Assembly: GCF_007000325.2 (NCBI RefSeq)
Contig: NZ_CP117267.1
Span: 1,426,001-1,490,000 of the forward strand
Source of the DNA: Rhizobium rhododendri
Lineage (GTDB): Bacteria; Pseudomonadota; Alphaproteobacteria; Rhizobiales; Rhizobiaceae
DNA: 64,000 nt
Direction: 5' to 3'
The first letter of the stretch is position 1. Each line of letters starts with the position of its first letter. The position numbers and the translations under genes were made by a program. The notes beneath the pieces are model-generated. The model searched no databases. It worked only from the letters and a program-made list of their open reading frames with translations, and was not told the origin of the DNA. Positions 45,543 through 55,246 of the stretch are shown here, piece by piece.

Positions 45543-45781
45543 GAACGCCTAGAGGCCGCCCGCAGCGACGGTCTTGCGACCTTTCGCGCCGTCTGAATAT
45601 TCGTCGTAAAGTTTGTCATCCCGGTGATACATTACGATTCCCGCGACTTTGACAGCCGAGGGCGGATTCGGAGGAAGGAGAGGCAGGCGCATTGTGAATT
45701 TGCTTCTTTTCCTTTATGGGGACGCCCAGAGATTGATCCCTACGCGCCATCCCAAGGGCGCCAACGACAGAGAATTACAAG
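45543..45781. other. Intergenic region before purC, no gene seen
   Basis: The 239 bases hold one 60-codon plus-strand frame (45649-45831) that runs into purC in another frame and has a composition unlike neighbouring proteins; I do not call it. A purine-rich stretch GGAGGAAGGAGAGG lies at about 45668-45682. No convincing promoter or riboswitch was recognised. Confidence 0.5.
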
Positions 45782-46546
45782 ATGAACCGTCGCCGCCGTA
45801 TCTACGAAGGCAAGGCAAAGATCCTTTATGAAGGACCCGAGCCTGGCACGCTGATCCAGTTCTTCAAGGATGACGCGACCGCCTTCAACAAGAAAAAGCA
45901 TGAAGTCATCGACGGCAAGGGTGTACTCAACAACCGCATCTGCGAGTACATCTTCAACCATCTGAACAAGATCGGCATCCCGACCCATTTCATCCGCCGC
46001 CTCAACATGCGCGAGCAGCTGATCAAGGAAGTCGAGATGATCCCGCTGGAGATCGTCGTGCGCAACGTTGCCGCCGGATCGCTGGCAACGCGTCTCGGCA
46101 TCGAGGAAGGTGTCGTCCTGCCGCGCTCGATCATCGAATTCTATTATAAGTCCGATGCCCTCAACGACCCCATGGTGTCGGAAGAGCACATCACGGCCTT
46201 CGGCTGGGCCAACCCGGCCGAACTCGACGACATCATGGCGTTGGCCATCCGCGTCAACGATTTCATGACGGGCCTGTTTCTCGGCGTCGGCATCCAGCTC
46301 GTCGACTTCAAGATCGAATGCGGCCGCCTATTCGAAGGCGACATGATGCGCATCATCCTCGCCGATGAGATCTCGCCGGATTCCTGCCGTCTCTGGGACG
46401 TCGAAACCCATGAGAAGATGGACAAGGACCGCTTTCGCCGCGATATGGGCGGACTGCTGGAAGCCTATTCCGAGGTCGCCCGTCGTCTCGGCATCATCAA
46501 TGAAAATGAGCCCGTGCGCGGCACGGGACCGGTTCTCGTCAAGTAA
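45782..46546 (+). CDS. purC: Phosphoribosylaminoimidazole-succinocarboxamide synthase
   Basis: SAICAR synthetase of 254 residues, joining aspartate to CAIR with ATP. Family blocks: [14 protein letters not shown] at the N-terminus (phosphate loop), [66 protein letters not shown] and [17 protein letters not shown]. Length is that of the single-function bacterial form. First of the run purC-purS-ORF-purQ; purL is 3.1 kb further. The ribosome site is weak. Confidence 0.97.
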   Translation: MNRRRRIYEGKAKILYEGPEPGTLIQFFKDDATAFNKKKHEVIDGKGVLNNRICEYIFNHLNKIGIPTHFIRRLNMREQLIKEVEMIPLEIVVRNVAAGSLATRLGIEEGVVLPRSIIEFYYKSDALNDPMVSEEHITAFGWANPAELDDIMALAIRVNDFMTGLFLGVGIQLVDFKIECGRLFEGDMMRIILADEISPDSCRLWDVETHEKMDKDRFRRDMGGLLEAYSEVARRLGIINENEPVRGTGPVLVK

Positions 46547-46564
46547 AAAGGCAGGAAGACACCA

Positions 46565-46807
46565 GTGATCAAGGCTCGCGTCACCGTCACGCTGAAGAAC
46601 GGCGTTCTCGACCCCCAGGGCAAGGCAATCGAAGGCGCGCTCGGCGCTCTCGGTTTCGAAGGCGTGGACCATGTCCGTCAGGGCAAGGTTTTCGACGTCG
46701 TCCTCGACGGTACCGACAAGGTCCGCGCCGAGGCTGACCTCAAGTCCATGTGTGAAAAACTCCTCGCAAACACGGTCATCGAGAACTATACTATAGCTCT
46801 CGACTGA
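46565..46807 (+). CDS. purS: Phosphoribosylformylglycinamidine synthase subunit PurS
   Basis: Small subunit of 80 residues that bridges PurL and PurQ in the three-part FGAM synthase. Blocks KARVTVTLKNGVLDPQGKAI and LGFEGVDHVRQGKVFDV are typical, ending in CEKLLANTVIENYTI. GTG start at 46565 with GGAAG upstream. Its presence fits the short PurL (743 residues) found at 50897. Confidence 0.96.
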   Translation: MIKARVTVTLKNGVLDPQGKAIEGALGALGFEGVDHVRQGKVFDVVLDGTDKVRAEADLKSMCEKLLANTVIENYTIALD

Positions 46808-46826
46808 GGGTTGTGGACAAGGTCCA

Positions 46827-47084
46827 ATGACTGAGGCAACGCAGGAACTGATGTACGAGCTGATGAAGCGAATCCAGGGGGACGTTGCAGGCCTCAAGGA
46901 GGGCCAGCGTGACCTGCGACAGGAGATGTCCAGCTTGCGCGGACAGTTCCACTTGTTGCAGGGCGACTTCAATAATCTGCGTAATACCGTTGGTCACATA
47001 GACATTCGTCTCGAGCGCATCGAAAATCGCCTCGAACTTCGTGAACTTGCAGAAGCACAAGCTAGGTTTGAACCGCACCCATGA
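46827..47084 (+). CDS. Small coiled-coil protein between purS and purQ
   Basis: Protein of 85 residues that is almost wholly predicted helix: [58 protein letters not shown]. Hydrophobic residues recur with heptad spacing, so a dimer or trimer coiled coil is expected. No enzyme motif. Its TGA overlaps the purQ ATG by four bases and it starts 19 bases after purS, so it is embedded in the FGAM synthase operon and probably translated with it. I recall similar small coiled-coil proteins in rhizobia, but no function. Confidence 0.8.
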   Translation: MTEATQELMYELMKRIQGDVAGLKEGQRDLRQEMSSLRGQFHLLQGDFNNLRNTVGHIDIRLERIENRLELRELAEAQARFEPHP

Positions 47085-47752
47085 AATCAGCAGTCGTTCA
47101 GCTTCCAGGCCTAAACCGCGATCGTGATATGATCGCTGCCTTGACAAAAATCTCCGGCGTTGCGCCAATCACCGTCTGGCAGACGGAGACGGAAATCCCG
47201 GATGTCGACCTCATCGTCATTCCCGGTGGCTTTTCCTACGGCGACTACCTTCGCTGCGGCGCCATTGCAGCGCGCATGCCAGTCATGCGGGCAATCAAGG
47301 AAAAGGCCGAACAGGGCGTCAAGGTTCTCGGCGTCTGCAACGGTTTCCAGATCCTCGTCGAGGCCGGCATGCTGCCCGGCGCGCTAATGCGCAACGCCTC
47401 GCTGAAGTTCGTCTGCAAGGAAATCAAGCTCGAAGTCGTCAATGCGGACACAGACTTCACGCGCGCCTATGAAAAGGGCCAGGTGATCCGTTGTCCGATC
47501 GCCCATCATGACGGCAATTACTTCGCGGATGCCGAAACGCTGGCTTCCATCGAGGGCAACGGCCAGGTTGTTTTCCGCTACCTCGAAGACGGCAATCCCA
47601 ACGGCTCGATGAACCATATTGCCGGCATCATCAACGCCAAGGGCAATGTGCTGGGCATGATGCCGCACCCGGAAAACCTGATCGAGGCCGCTCATGGCGG
47701 CTCGGACGGGCGTGGCCTATTCGCCTCCGCACTCGACATTGTCGCGGCCTGA
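47081..47752 (+). CDS. purQ: Phosphoribosylformylglycinamidine synthase subunit PurQ
   Basis: Class I glutamine amidotransferase of 223 residues supplying ammonia to PurL. The oxyanion and nucleophile region [15 protein letters not shown] and the nucleophile elbow [15 protein letters not shown] (cysteine near residue 86) are clear, and the histidine-glutamate pair lies in [12 protein letters not shown] near residue 196. Start ATG is in the four-base overlap with the coiled-coil gene. The lipoprotein gene follows on the same strand after 118 bases. Confidence 0.97.
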   Translation: MKSAVVQLPGLNRDRDMIAALTKISGVAPITVWQTETEIPDVDLIVIPGGFSYGDYLRCGAIAARMPVMRAIKEKAEQGVKVLGVCNGFQILVEAGMLPGALMRNASLKFVCKEIKLEVVNADTDFTRAYEKGQVIRCPIAHHDGNYFADAETLASIEGNGQVVFRYLEDGNPNGSMNHIAGIINAKGNVLGMMPHPENLIEAAHGGSDGRGLFASALDIVAA

Positions 47753-47870
47753 GACATTCCTGACATTCTGCCATTGACCGGCGCGTTCTCCCTGAATGCG
47801 CCGCAAAGGCAGCTTATTGGCTCGTGAATTGGCGACGCGAGTTCGGCCCGACAGATTGAAAGACAGATTG

Positions 47871-48278
47871 ATGCGCATTTCTACCAACGGAATTCTGACA
47901 GCCGCCGCCCTCTCCGCCTTGGCAGTCTTTGCCGCTTCATGCCAATCCAAGCGCCGCCCTGAGGTCACGCTGACCCAGCCCCGCACAGCGCTGTCGACGA
48001 TGGAGCGTGTTGCGGTTGCCGCCCACGGCTGCTGGTTCAAGTCATCCGACCCCGCCTTCGCGCGCTACACGATGGCCCCGGAGCTGAATTCCTTCACCGG
48101 TCGGCCGCGTTTCCTCGTTGTTGAGCGCAGCCAGCCGACCGGCCGCCCCTTGCTCGTCGTCCAGGCAGAAGGCAACCCGGCGAAGCTTGCTGCCTTCGGA
48201 CCGCTGATGAACGGTCCAAACTCGGCTCGCATCACCTCAGACATCAACCGCTGGGCCGGCGGCACCAAGGGCTGCTAA
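47871..48278 (+). CDS. Putative small lipoprotein
   Basis: Predicted exported lipoprotein of 135 residues: signal helix ILTAAALSALAVFAASC with lipid-attachment cysteine (lipobox AASC, slightly unusual in position -3), then a soluble domain with two later cysteines (HGCWFKSSDP and a final GGTKGC) that could pair. No family recognised. The frame is open from 47796; the ATG at 47871 starts the signal. It lies after purQ and converges with the DUF1127 gene. Confidence 0.75.
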   Translation: MRISTNGILTAAALSALAVFAASCQSKRRPEVTLTQPRTALSTMERVAVAAHGCWFKSSDPAFARYTMAPELNSFTGRPRFLVVERSQPTGRPLLVVQAEGNPAKLAAFGPLMNGPNSARITSDINRWAGGTKGC

Positions 48279-48292
48279 AAATCAGAAGCCGG

Positions 48293-48529
48293 CTACTCCC
48301 AGAAAAATGACTTCGCGACCTCCCGCCGGACCTCTGCGGGAGTGAGGCCTATGTCGCGCAACTGATCCATGGAAAGCGCACGCAGCGCCCGGCGGCTACG
48401 CTTCTTTTCGGACCACACCGCCATCCGCTCTATGATGCCGGCAGCAAAAGCCGTGGGACGAAGACGCCGCTGCGGTGCGTCGCTATAGATTGCACCCCGC
48501 GCTTCCCTAATTGTATCGATTGTACCCAT
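48293..48529 (-). CDS. DUF1127 (YjiS-like) small protein
   Basis: Protein of 78 residues with the C-terminal DUF1127 motif: RRALRALSMDQLRDIGLTPAEV. DUF1127 proteins are short, Arg-rich and abundant in rhizobia; some bind RNA or link to phosphate and carbon metabolism, so an RNA-related role is possible. Two ATGs are in frame (48538 and 48529); the second has AGGTG at proper spacing. It is divergent from the MocR regulator and its first codons contain copies of the ATTGTACCC motif, which may make it a target of that regulator. Confidence 0.85.
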   Translation of the reverse strand: MGTIDTIREARGAIYSDAPQRRLRPTAFAAGIIERMAVWSEKKRSRRALRALSMDQLRDIGLTPAEVRREVAKSFFWE

Positions 48530-48630
48530 CGCATCCACCTTACTGTCGAGAAAAATCTGCCGTTTGCATTTTCGCCCAGACGCCGGTCGTAATCTTGACT
48601 TTGAACGGGTACAATGGCACGATTGTCACC
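48489..48630. promoter_or_regulatory. Cluster of ATTGTACCC-like motifs in the DUF1127-MocR region
   Basis: Related 9-mers: ATTGCACCC (48489), ATTGTATCG (48510), ATTGTACCC (48519), GGGTACAAT (48607, exact reverse complement of the previous one) and ATTGTCACC (48622). Starts 48489 and 48510 are 21 bases apart; 48510 and 48519 are adjacent. Candidate half-sites for the MocR regulator encoded at 48631, covering both divergent starts. A -10-like TACAAT lies inside the 48607 copy. Confidence 0.45.
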
Positions 48631-50049
48631 ATGACAAATTGGCTTCCAGACATTTCCAGTGGTACGGGTCCGGTTTACGTGCGGGTCGCCGACAGCATTG
48701 AAACCGCGATCAGCCACGGCATATTGCCGCCGGGCGCAAAGCTGCCGCCGCAACGCAATCTGGCCTTCGACATCGGCGTGACCATCGGCACCATCAGTCG
48801 CGCCTACGCCCTAGTGCACGAACGAGGATTGGTTGCCGGCGAGGTCGGGCGCGGCACATACGTGCTTGACCGCGAGCACAGCAAGCCGATCACCCAGATG
48901 GATCCCATCACGCAGGCCCTGTCCGGCACGCGCGGCATGGAGGCGCCATTGGCCACGGTTCGCTTGGATACGACGGCAGCTCCCGATATCGGACAGGGCG
49001 AGATCATCGGCCGCCTGTTTGCCGATATCAGCCGCGAAAAGAGCATGGAGATCTCGTCATACTCCCGCACGTTCCCCGCCAGTTGGTCGGTTGCCGGGCA
49101 AGCCTGGCTTTCTCGAAACGACTGGCGGCCGGCGGTCGAAAATGTCGTTCCGACGCTTGGCGCCCATGCCGCAGCAATCGCGGTCATTGCGGCAGTCACT
49201 TCGCCGGGGGACAAGATCGTCTTCGAGAACCTCACCTATACTCAGGTCAGCCGCGCCACCCGGCTGCTCGGGCGCCGCGCGATCCTCGTAGAATCTGATG
49301 AGCAGGGCATCATTCCTGATGATTTCGAGCGCCTCTGCCAGCAACAGCATCCACGCCTCGCCTTCCTGATGCCAACCGCCCATAACCCGACGCTGACGAC
49401 GATGCCGGAAGCACGCCGCCGTGCCATCGCCGCAATTGCCCGACGGCACAGCGTCTGGCTGATCGAGGACGACATCTATGGCGGGATGACCGGAGACCAG
49501 ACGCCGCTGATGGCAAGCATTGCGCCGGAACGCACATTCCTGGTCAGTGGACTGTCGAAGTCGGTGACGGCGGGCGTGCGCGGCGGCTGGGTCGCCTGCC
49601 CGCCACACTTTGCCCAGCGCGTGAAGGTGACGCACAAGATGTCGACCGGAGGACTGCCGTTCATCCTTGCAGAGACTGGCGCGCGTCTCGTCCACAGCGG
49701 TCACGCCCTGTCGCTTCGAACCCGCACGGTGGCAGAGATAGCGACGCGCGAGGCGATGGCGCGGGAAGCCTTTGCCGGCTTCGAATTCTCATCCGAGCCG
49801 CATATTCCATTCCTGTGGTTGAAACTGCCGGAGCCGTGGCTGTCGGGAACGTTCAAGAACGCGGCGCTGGCGGAAGGCGTGCTGATCGACGACGAGGACG
49901 AGTTCAAGGCAGCCCGGACGGAAAAAGTCTATCACCGGGTTCGCATTGCCTTTTCATCTCCCCAGGACCGCAGCGTCGTGCAATCGGCCTTCATGACCTT
50001 GCGCCGGCTACTCGAAAACGGCTCTGCGGGTTACGATAGCGATAGCTAA
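48631..50049 (+). CDS. MocR-type regulator: GntR-HTH fused to aminotransferase-like domain
   Basis: Protein of 472 residues. The N-terminal GntR winged helix is present (VYVRVADSIETAISHGILPP, GAKLPPQRNLAFDIGVTIGT, GEVGRGTYV), followed by a fold-type I PLP domain with AFLMPTAHNPTLTTMPEARR, WLIEDDIYGGM and the cofactor lysine in FLVSGLSKSVTAGVRGGWVA. Members bind a ligand with pyridoxal phosphate and often regulate PLP, GABA or taurine genes. The ATG at 48631 begins the HTH; the frame is open upstream to 48511. It is divergent from DUF1127 and followed by the PagL-like gene, neither an obvious amino-acid target. Confidence 0.93.
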   Translation: MTNWLPDISSGTGPVYVRVADSIETAISHGILPPGAKLPPQRNLAFDIGVTIGTISRAYALVHERGLVAGEVGRGTYVLDREHSKPITQMDPITQALSGTRGMEAPLATVRLDTTAAPDIGQGEIIGRLFADISREKSMEISSYSRTFPASWSVAGQAWLSRNDWRPAVENVVPTLGAHAAAIAVIAAVTSPGDKIVFENLTYTQVSRATRLLGRRAILVESDEQGIIPDDFERLCQQQHPRLAFLMPTAHNPTLTTMPEARRRAIAAIARRHSVWLIEDDIYGGMTGDQTPLMASIAPERTFLVSGLSKSVTAGVRGGWVACPPHFAQRVKVTHKMSTGGLPFILAETGARLVHSGHALSLRTRTVAEIATREAMAREAFAGFEFSSEPHIPFLWLKLPEPWLSGTFKNAALAEGVLIDDEDEFKAARTEKVYHRVRIAFSSPQDRSVVQSAFMTLRRLLENGSAGYDSDS

Positions 50050-50181
50050 AGCAACTGTGGCATTTTGGTGTCAGCCTCCCGGAAAGCGTGAACGCCCTAC
50101 CGCGACTGCTTTACGCAACATGAGCCGGTGCTACGAATTGGTTGCTGCACCGATTCGTGCACGTGGTTGTTGGAGGTTCTG

Positions 50182-50775
50182 ATGCGCCTGAATGGTACCT
50201 TACGTCGCCTGGCCTTCATCAGTGCGGCGTTAGCGTCCGTCGCTTCCGGGTCCTCCGTCACTGCAGCGGACATGAGCCAGGCCCCTGCCGATACTACCAG
50301 GATCTTCGACGAACTGCGCTTCGGCGCAAGCGCTTCGATCCAGACCGGACACGATCACGAAAACGGCGTCTTTCCGGATGTCCAGGTGCTCTTCAATCCG
50401 TTCGGGTACAATCCGGCCGGCGACTGGAAGGACCAGATCACCCACCCCCGCATCCATATCGGCACATCCATCGGCACCGGCGGATCGGCTGACCAGCTCT
50501 ACAGCGGCCTGACCTGGACGATGACCTATTCGAGCGGCATTTTTACGGAAGCCGGCTTCGGCGGTGTCATTCACAACGGCAACCTGACGGCCGAGAACGA
50601 TGGCCCCAAGCTCGGCTGTCATCTACTGTTTCATGAATATCTCGGCGCAGGCTATAATTTCGACAGCCACTGGAGCCTGATGGCGCAGGTTGCACACTCC
50701 TCGCACGCCGATCTCTGCAATGGCCCTAATGCCGGCATGACCCGCGCCGGGCTGCTGGTCGGCTACAAGTTCTGA
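50182..50775 (+). CDS. PagL-like lipid A 3-O-deacylase (acyloxyacyl hydrolase)
   Basis: Outer-membrane beta-barrel of 197 residues with a Sec signal (RRLAFISAALASVASGSSVTA). Amphipathic strands alternate through FGASASIQTG, IHIGTSIGTGG, YSGLTWTMTYS, FTEAGFGGVIHNG and LGCHLLFHEYLGAGYNF. The catalytic His-Ser pair of PagL is in MAQVAHSSHADLC, and the C-terminus ends in LLVGYKF with a terminal Phe as outer-membrane proteins do. PagL removes the 3-O acyl chain of lipid A, which lowers TLR4/symbiosis-relevant recognition. GGAGG lies 5 bases before ATG 50182. Confidence 0.9.
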   Translation: MRLNGTLRRLAFISAALASVASGSSVTAADMSQAPADTTRIFDELRFGASASIQTGHDHENGVFPDVQVLFNPFGYNPAGDWKDQITHPRIHIGTSIGTGGSADQLYSGLTWTMTYSSGIFTEAGFGGVIHNGNLTAENDGPKLGCHLLFHEYLGAGYNFDSHWSLMAQVAHSSHADLCNGPNAGMTRAGLLVGYKF

Positions 50776-50854
50776 TAGCGACCTTGCGCTTTCCTGTGTG
50801 ATGGCCGCGTTGAGTGGCCATTTTCCTATCGCACGATCAGACCACATGCGCTAA

Positions 50855-53128
<2,274 letters not shown>

Positions 53129-53143
53129 GGGGAGTAGACGACG

Positions 53144-53377
53144 ATGGCCATGAAACCCGGCGATATCGAAGACATGATCAAGGCCGGCATTCCCGGCGCC
53201 ACAGTAACGATCCGCGACCTTGCCGGCGACGGCGATCACTATGCGGCTGAGGTGGTCTCCGAGGCATTCCGCGGCAAGACACGCGTGCAGCAGCACAAGA
53301 TGGTCTATGACGCCCTGCAGGGAAACATGGGCGGCGTACTGCACGCCCTGGCGCTGCAGACGTCCATACCGGAGTAA
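53144..53377 (+). CDS. BolA family protein
   Basis: Protein of 77 residues with the BolA domain: VTIRDLAGDGDHYAAEVVSEAFRGKTRVQQHKMVYDAL is represented by GDGDHYAAEVVSEAFRG and RVQQHKMVYDAL, with the conserved histidine RVQQHKMVY. BolA proteins bind [2Fe-2S]-bridged monothiol glutaredoxins and take part in iron sensing. The CGFS glutaredoxin grxD is 1.45 kb downstream, so a functional partnership is likely. It is coupled to purL by 15 bases, and its stop precedes a bidirectional terminator. Confidence 0.93.
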   Translation: MAMKPGDIEDMIKAGIPGATVTIRDLAGDGDHYAAEVVSEAFRGKTRVQQHKMVYDALQGNMGGVLHALALQTSIPE

Positions 53378-53384
53378 CAAGGAT

Positions 53385-53407
53385 TGCCGGTTCCTAGAGG
53401 ACCGGCA
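53385..53407. terminator. Terminator between convergent bolA and hydrolase genes
   Basis: Exact 7-bp arms TGCCGGT/ACCGGCA around a 9-base loop that contains the TAG stop of the minus-strand gene. Followed on the plus strand by GTTTCTTCT. Confidence 0.65.
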
Positions 53408-54545
53408 GTTTCTTCTGGGTGAACTGCGTGAAATCTGACGCCGGCAGCGGGCCAGCCGTCATCAGCGTAAAATCGAAGGGCGCCTTCAGATCCGGCCCCA
53501 GCACGTATTGACGGTGAACGCGCAGGAAATCGCGCTTGATCTTCCGGTAGTGGACGTCGCTCAGCATGGTCTTGAAGCGCACGAAGATAATATCCCCCTG
53601 CCTTTTTTCCGGATGACCGCAAAGCGCCACGACCTTTGTCTTGTAGAAATGGATGGCGTCGGTCAGGCAATGGACCTCGATCAACGAGATCGCCGGACAA
53701 TCCGCAATCAGCCCTACCCGCGCGCGCAGAACCTTCGCCGAGCGGAACAAAGCGCATTGCAGGATCGCGCTTCCAAGCGTGAGGAAAACTACCCGCTTGC
53801 CTTCGAATAACGCAGGCTCCCGCTCGAGCAGAAGGCCGATCACATGGGCTGCCACGGTCGAGCCCATGCTGTGCGACGAGATCACATACTCATCGGCAGG
53901 CTCGCGCAGTGCCTCGCGAACCACGACGGCGCAGCGCTCCAGCCAGGCTTGCGCATCGAGGCCACGCAGCCCCGCCATCGCCACAGCCATCTCCCAGTCC
54001 GAAAACAGATGCAACGTATGCAGCCTGTCTCTGCGAGGTAGAAACACATACCAAAAGAGCACTGCAGCAAGCGGCATACTGAAAAGCAGGCTCCAGGCAC
54101 CAAGCCCCAGATAATAGGGCACAGCGGCTATCAGCATGCCTGCGGCAAATGCCGCCATCACCAGCAGGAATGGAAAGACGAAGAACAATCCGAAGCGCCA
54201 TGCATGGCGGAAGTAGCCGCCCATTCCGCCGCCGACGACGACGCGGAGCGCTGCGAGATACCCGAAGCCGAGGCGGGTGAGGAGGTTGCGGCTGTTGAGA
54301 CCCGATACGAGATCATTGTGATCGAAAATATGCACGCGGCTTTTGGTCTGCCAGTCACTGGCACTGGCACTAACATCGAAATACGAGGTGGCGCCAGTGC
54401 GCTTGAAATCGCCGATAGCGGCATCGTAGCCCCAAACCTCGGCGCTCTGCTTTGCCGAACGTGCGTAACGCGCCCTGTGGGCCGCAGCGTCGAGCGGCTC
54501 GAAACCCGGAAAATGCAGGACGACCCGCTTCTGAACCTTTGTCAT
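53394..54545 (-). CDS. Membrane-associated alpha/beta-hydrolase-like protein, unknown function
   Basis: Protein of 383 residues. The N-terminal part begins VVLHFPGFEPLDA, then two adjacent membrane helices (FGLFFVFPFLLVMAAFAAGMLI, written here as FVFPFLLVMAAFAAGMLI, and WSLLFSMPLAAVLFWYVFLP, about residues 118-168), then a hydrolase-like part with VISSHSMGSTVAAHVIG whose serine is in a GxSxG-like H-S-M-G elbow. The helical hairpin inserted between the first strand and the nucleophile elbow is unusual for the fold. A late acidic/His pair may lie in DCPAISLIEVHCLTD. Function unknown; a lipase or lipid-active enzyme is a guess. Lies between bolA and grxD on the opposite strand. Confidence 0.75.
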   Translation of the reverse strand: MTKVQKRVVLHFPGFEPLDAAAHRARYARSAKQSAEVWGYDAAIGDFKRTGATSYFDVSASASDWQTKSRVHIFDHNDLVSGLNSRNLLTRLGFGYLAALRVVVGGGMGGYFRHAWRFGLFFVFPFLLVMAAFAAGMLIAAVPYYLGLGAWSLLFSMPLAAVLFWYVFLPRRDRLHTLHLFSDWEMAVAMAGLRGLDAQAWLERCAVVVREALREPADEYVISSHSMGSTVAAHVIGLLLEREPALFEGKRVVFLTLGSAILQCALFRSAKVLRARVGLIADCPAISLIEVHCLTDAIHFYKTKVVALCGHPEKRQGDIIFVRFKTMLSDVHYRKIKRDFLRVHRQYVLGPDLKAPFDFTLMTAGPLPASDFTQFTQKKLPVL

Positions 54546-54831
54546 CGACGTCCATCAATGTCGCGAGAGCCGCGACGAACACAAGTTATCAGGAGGCCCG
54601 GCAGGACTGGAAAGACACACTGCATGGCAAGGTGGTTTGCTAGACGAAGTCGCTCGATATTCATAGCCGCGATGTTTCGGCAGGTATCATTTGGTCCAAC
54701 CCCGCCTCGCCCATCAGCCGCTAAAAAAGGCAATGCCGCACTATTGCGGCTGGAATTTGAGCGACCACATGCTATGTAAGACGAACAATCGACGATGCGG
54801 GCCTTGAACCCGCATGTGAAAGGATAATCTG
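54546..54831. other. Spacer between hydrolase and grxD genes
   Basis: The 286 bases contain no gene I can support; one frame of about 52 codons ends at 54779 and is basic but lacks a ribosome site. Two hairpins are seen: GCCGCA/TGCGGC with loop CTAT (54735-54750), and ATGCGGG/CCCGCAT (54795-54815), the second directly before the AAAGGA ribosome site of grxD. Confidence 0.5.
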
Positions 54832-55164
54832 ATGAGCGGCATCAACGAATTGATCGACAATGAAGTGAAGAGCAGCGACGTCGTTCTGTTCATGAAGGGC
54901 ACACCGCAGTTTCCGCAGTGTGGCTTCTCCGGAAAAGTCGTGCAGATCCTTGATTACATCGGTGTCGACTACAAGGGCGTCAATGTCCTTGCCGACGCTG
55001 AAATCCGTCAGGGCATCAAGGACTATTCGAACTGGCCGACTATCCCCCAGCTCTACGTCAAGGGTGAGTTCATCGGCGGCTGCGACATCATCACCGAGAT
55101 GTTCCAGGCCGGCGAACTCCAGCAGCATTTCCAGGAACACGGCGTCCCCGTCCGCGTTGCCTGA
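54832..55164 (+). CDS. grxD: Monothiol CGFS glutaredoxin Grx4
   Basis: Protein of 110 residues with the diagnostic [13 protein letters not shown] motif (active cysteine near residue 31), then [21 protein letters not shown], where WPTIPQ carries the cis-proline and GGCD the glutathione-binding residues. CGFS glutaredoxins bind glutathione-ligated [2Fe-2S] clusters and form complexes with BolA to deliver clusters or sense iron. The family BolA gene is upstream at 53144. AAAGGA lies 6 bases before the ATG. It is separated from the hydrolase gene by 286 bases, so has its own promoter. Confidence 0.95.
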   Translation: MSGINELIDNEVKSSDVVLFMKGTPQFPQCGFSGKVVQILDYIGVDYKGVNVLADAEIRQGIKDYSNWPTIPQLYVKGEFIGGCDIITEMFQAGELQQHFQEHGVPVRVA

Positions 55165-55211
55165 TCGGGCACCGGGCACCCGCCCGGTTTCCATTGTCCA
55201 GTCCATCTGCT

Positions 55212-55236
55212 AGGCGCTGCCTCATAGGCAGCGCCT
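55212..55236. terminator. Perfect 11-bp hairpin between grxD and the first MFS gene
   Basis: AGGCGCTGCCT, CAT, AGGCAGCGCCT: an exact 11-bp stem with a three-base loop, 47 bases after grxD and 10 bases before the MFS start. No T-run follows, so termination may need Rho, or it may act in the leader of the transporter gene. Confidence 0.55.
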
Positions 55237-55246
55237 CAGCTCGTCT

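Noticed and set aside
45649..45831. 60-codon plus-strand frame upstream of purC
   Set aside because: Overlaps purC out of frame, no family, no ribosome site of value, composition not protein-like.
54621..54779. About 52-codon plus-strand frame before grxD
   Set aside because: Basic composition but no ribosome site or recognisable domain; lies in an intergenic spacer with hairpins.
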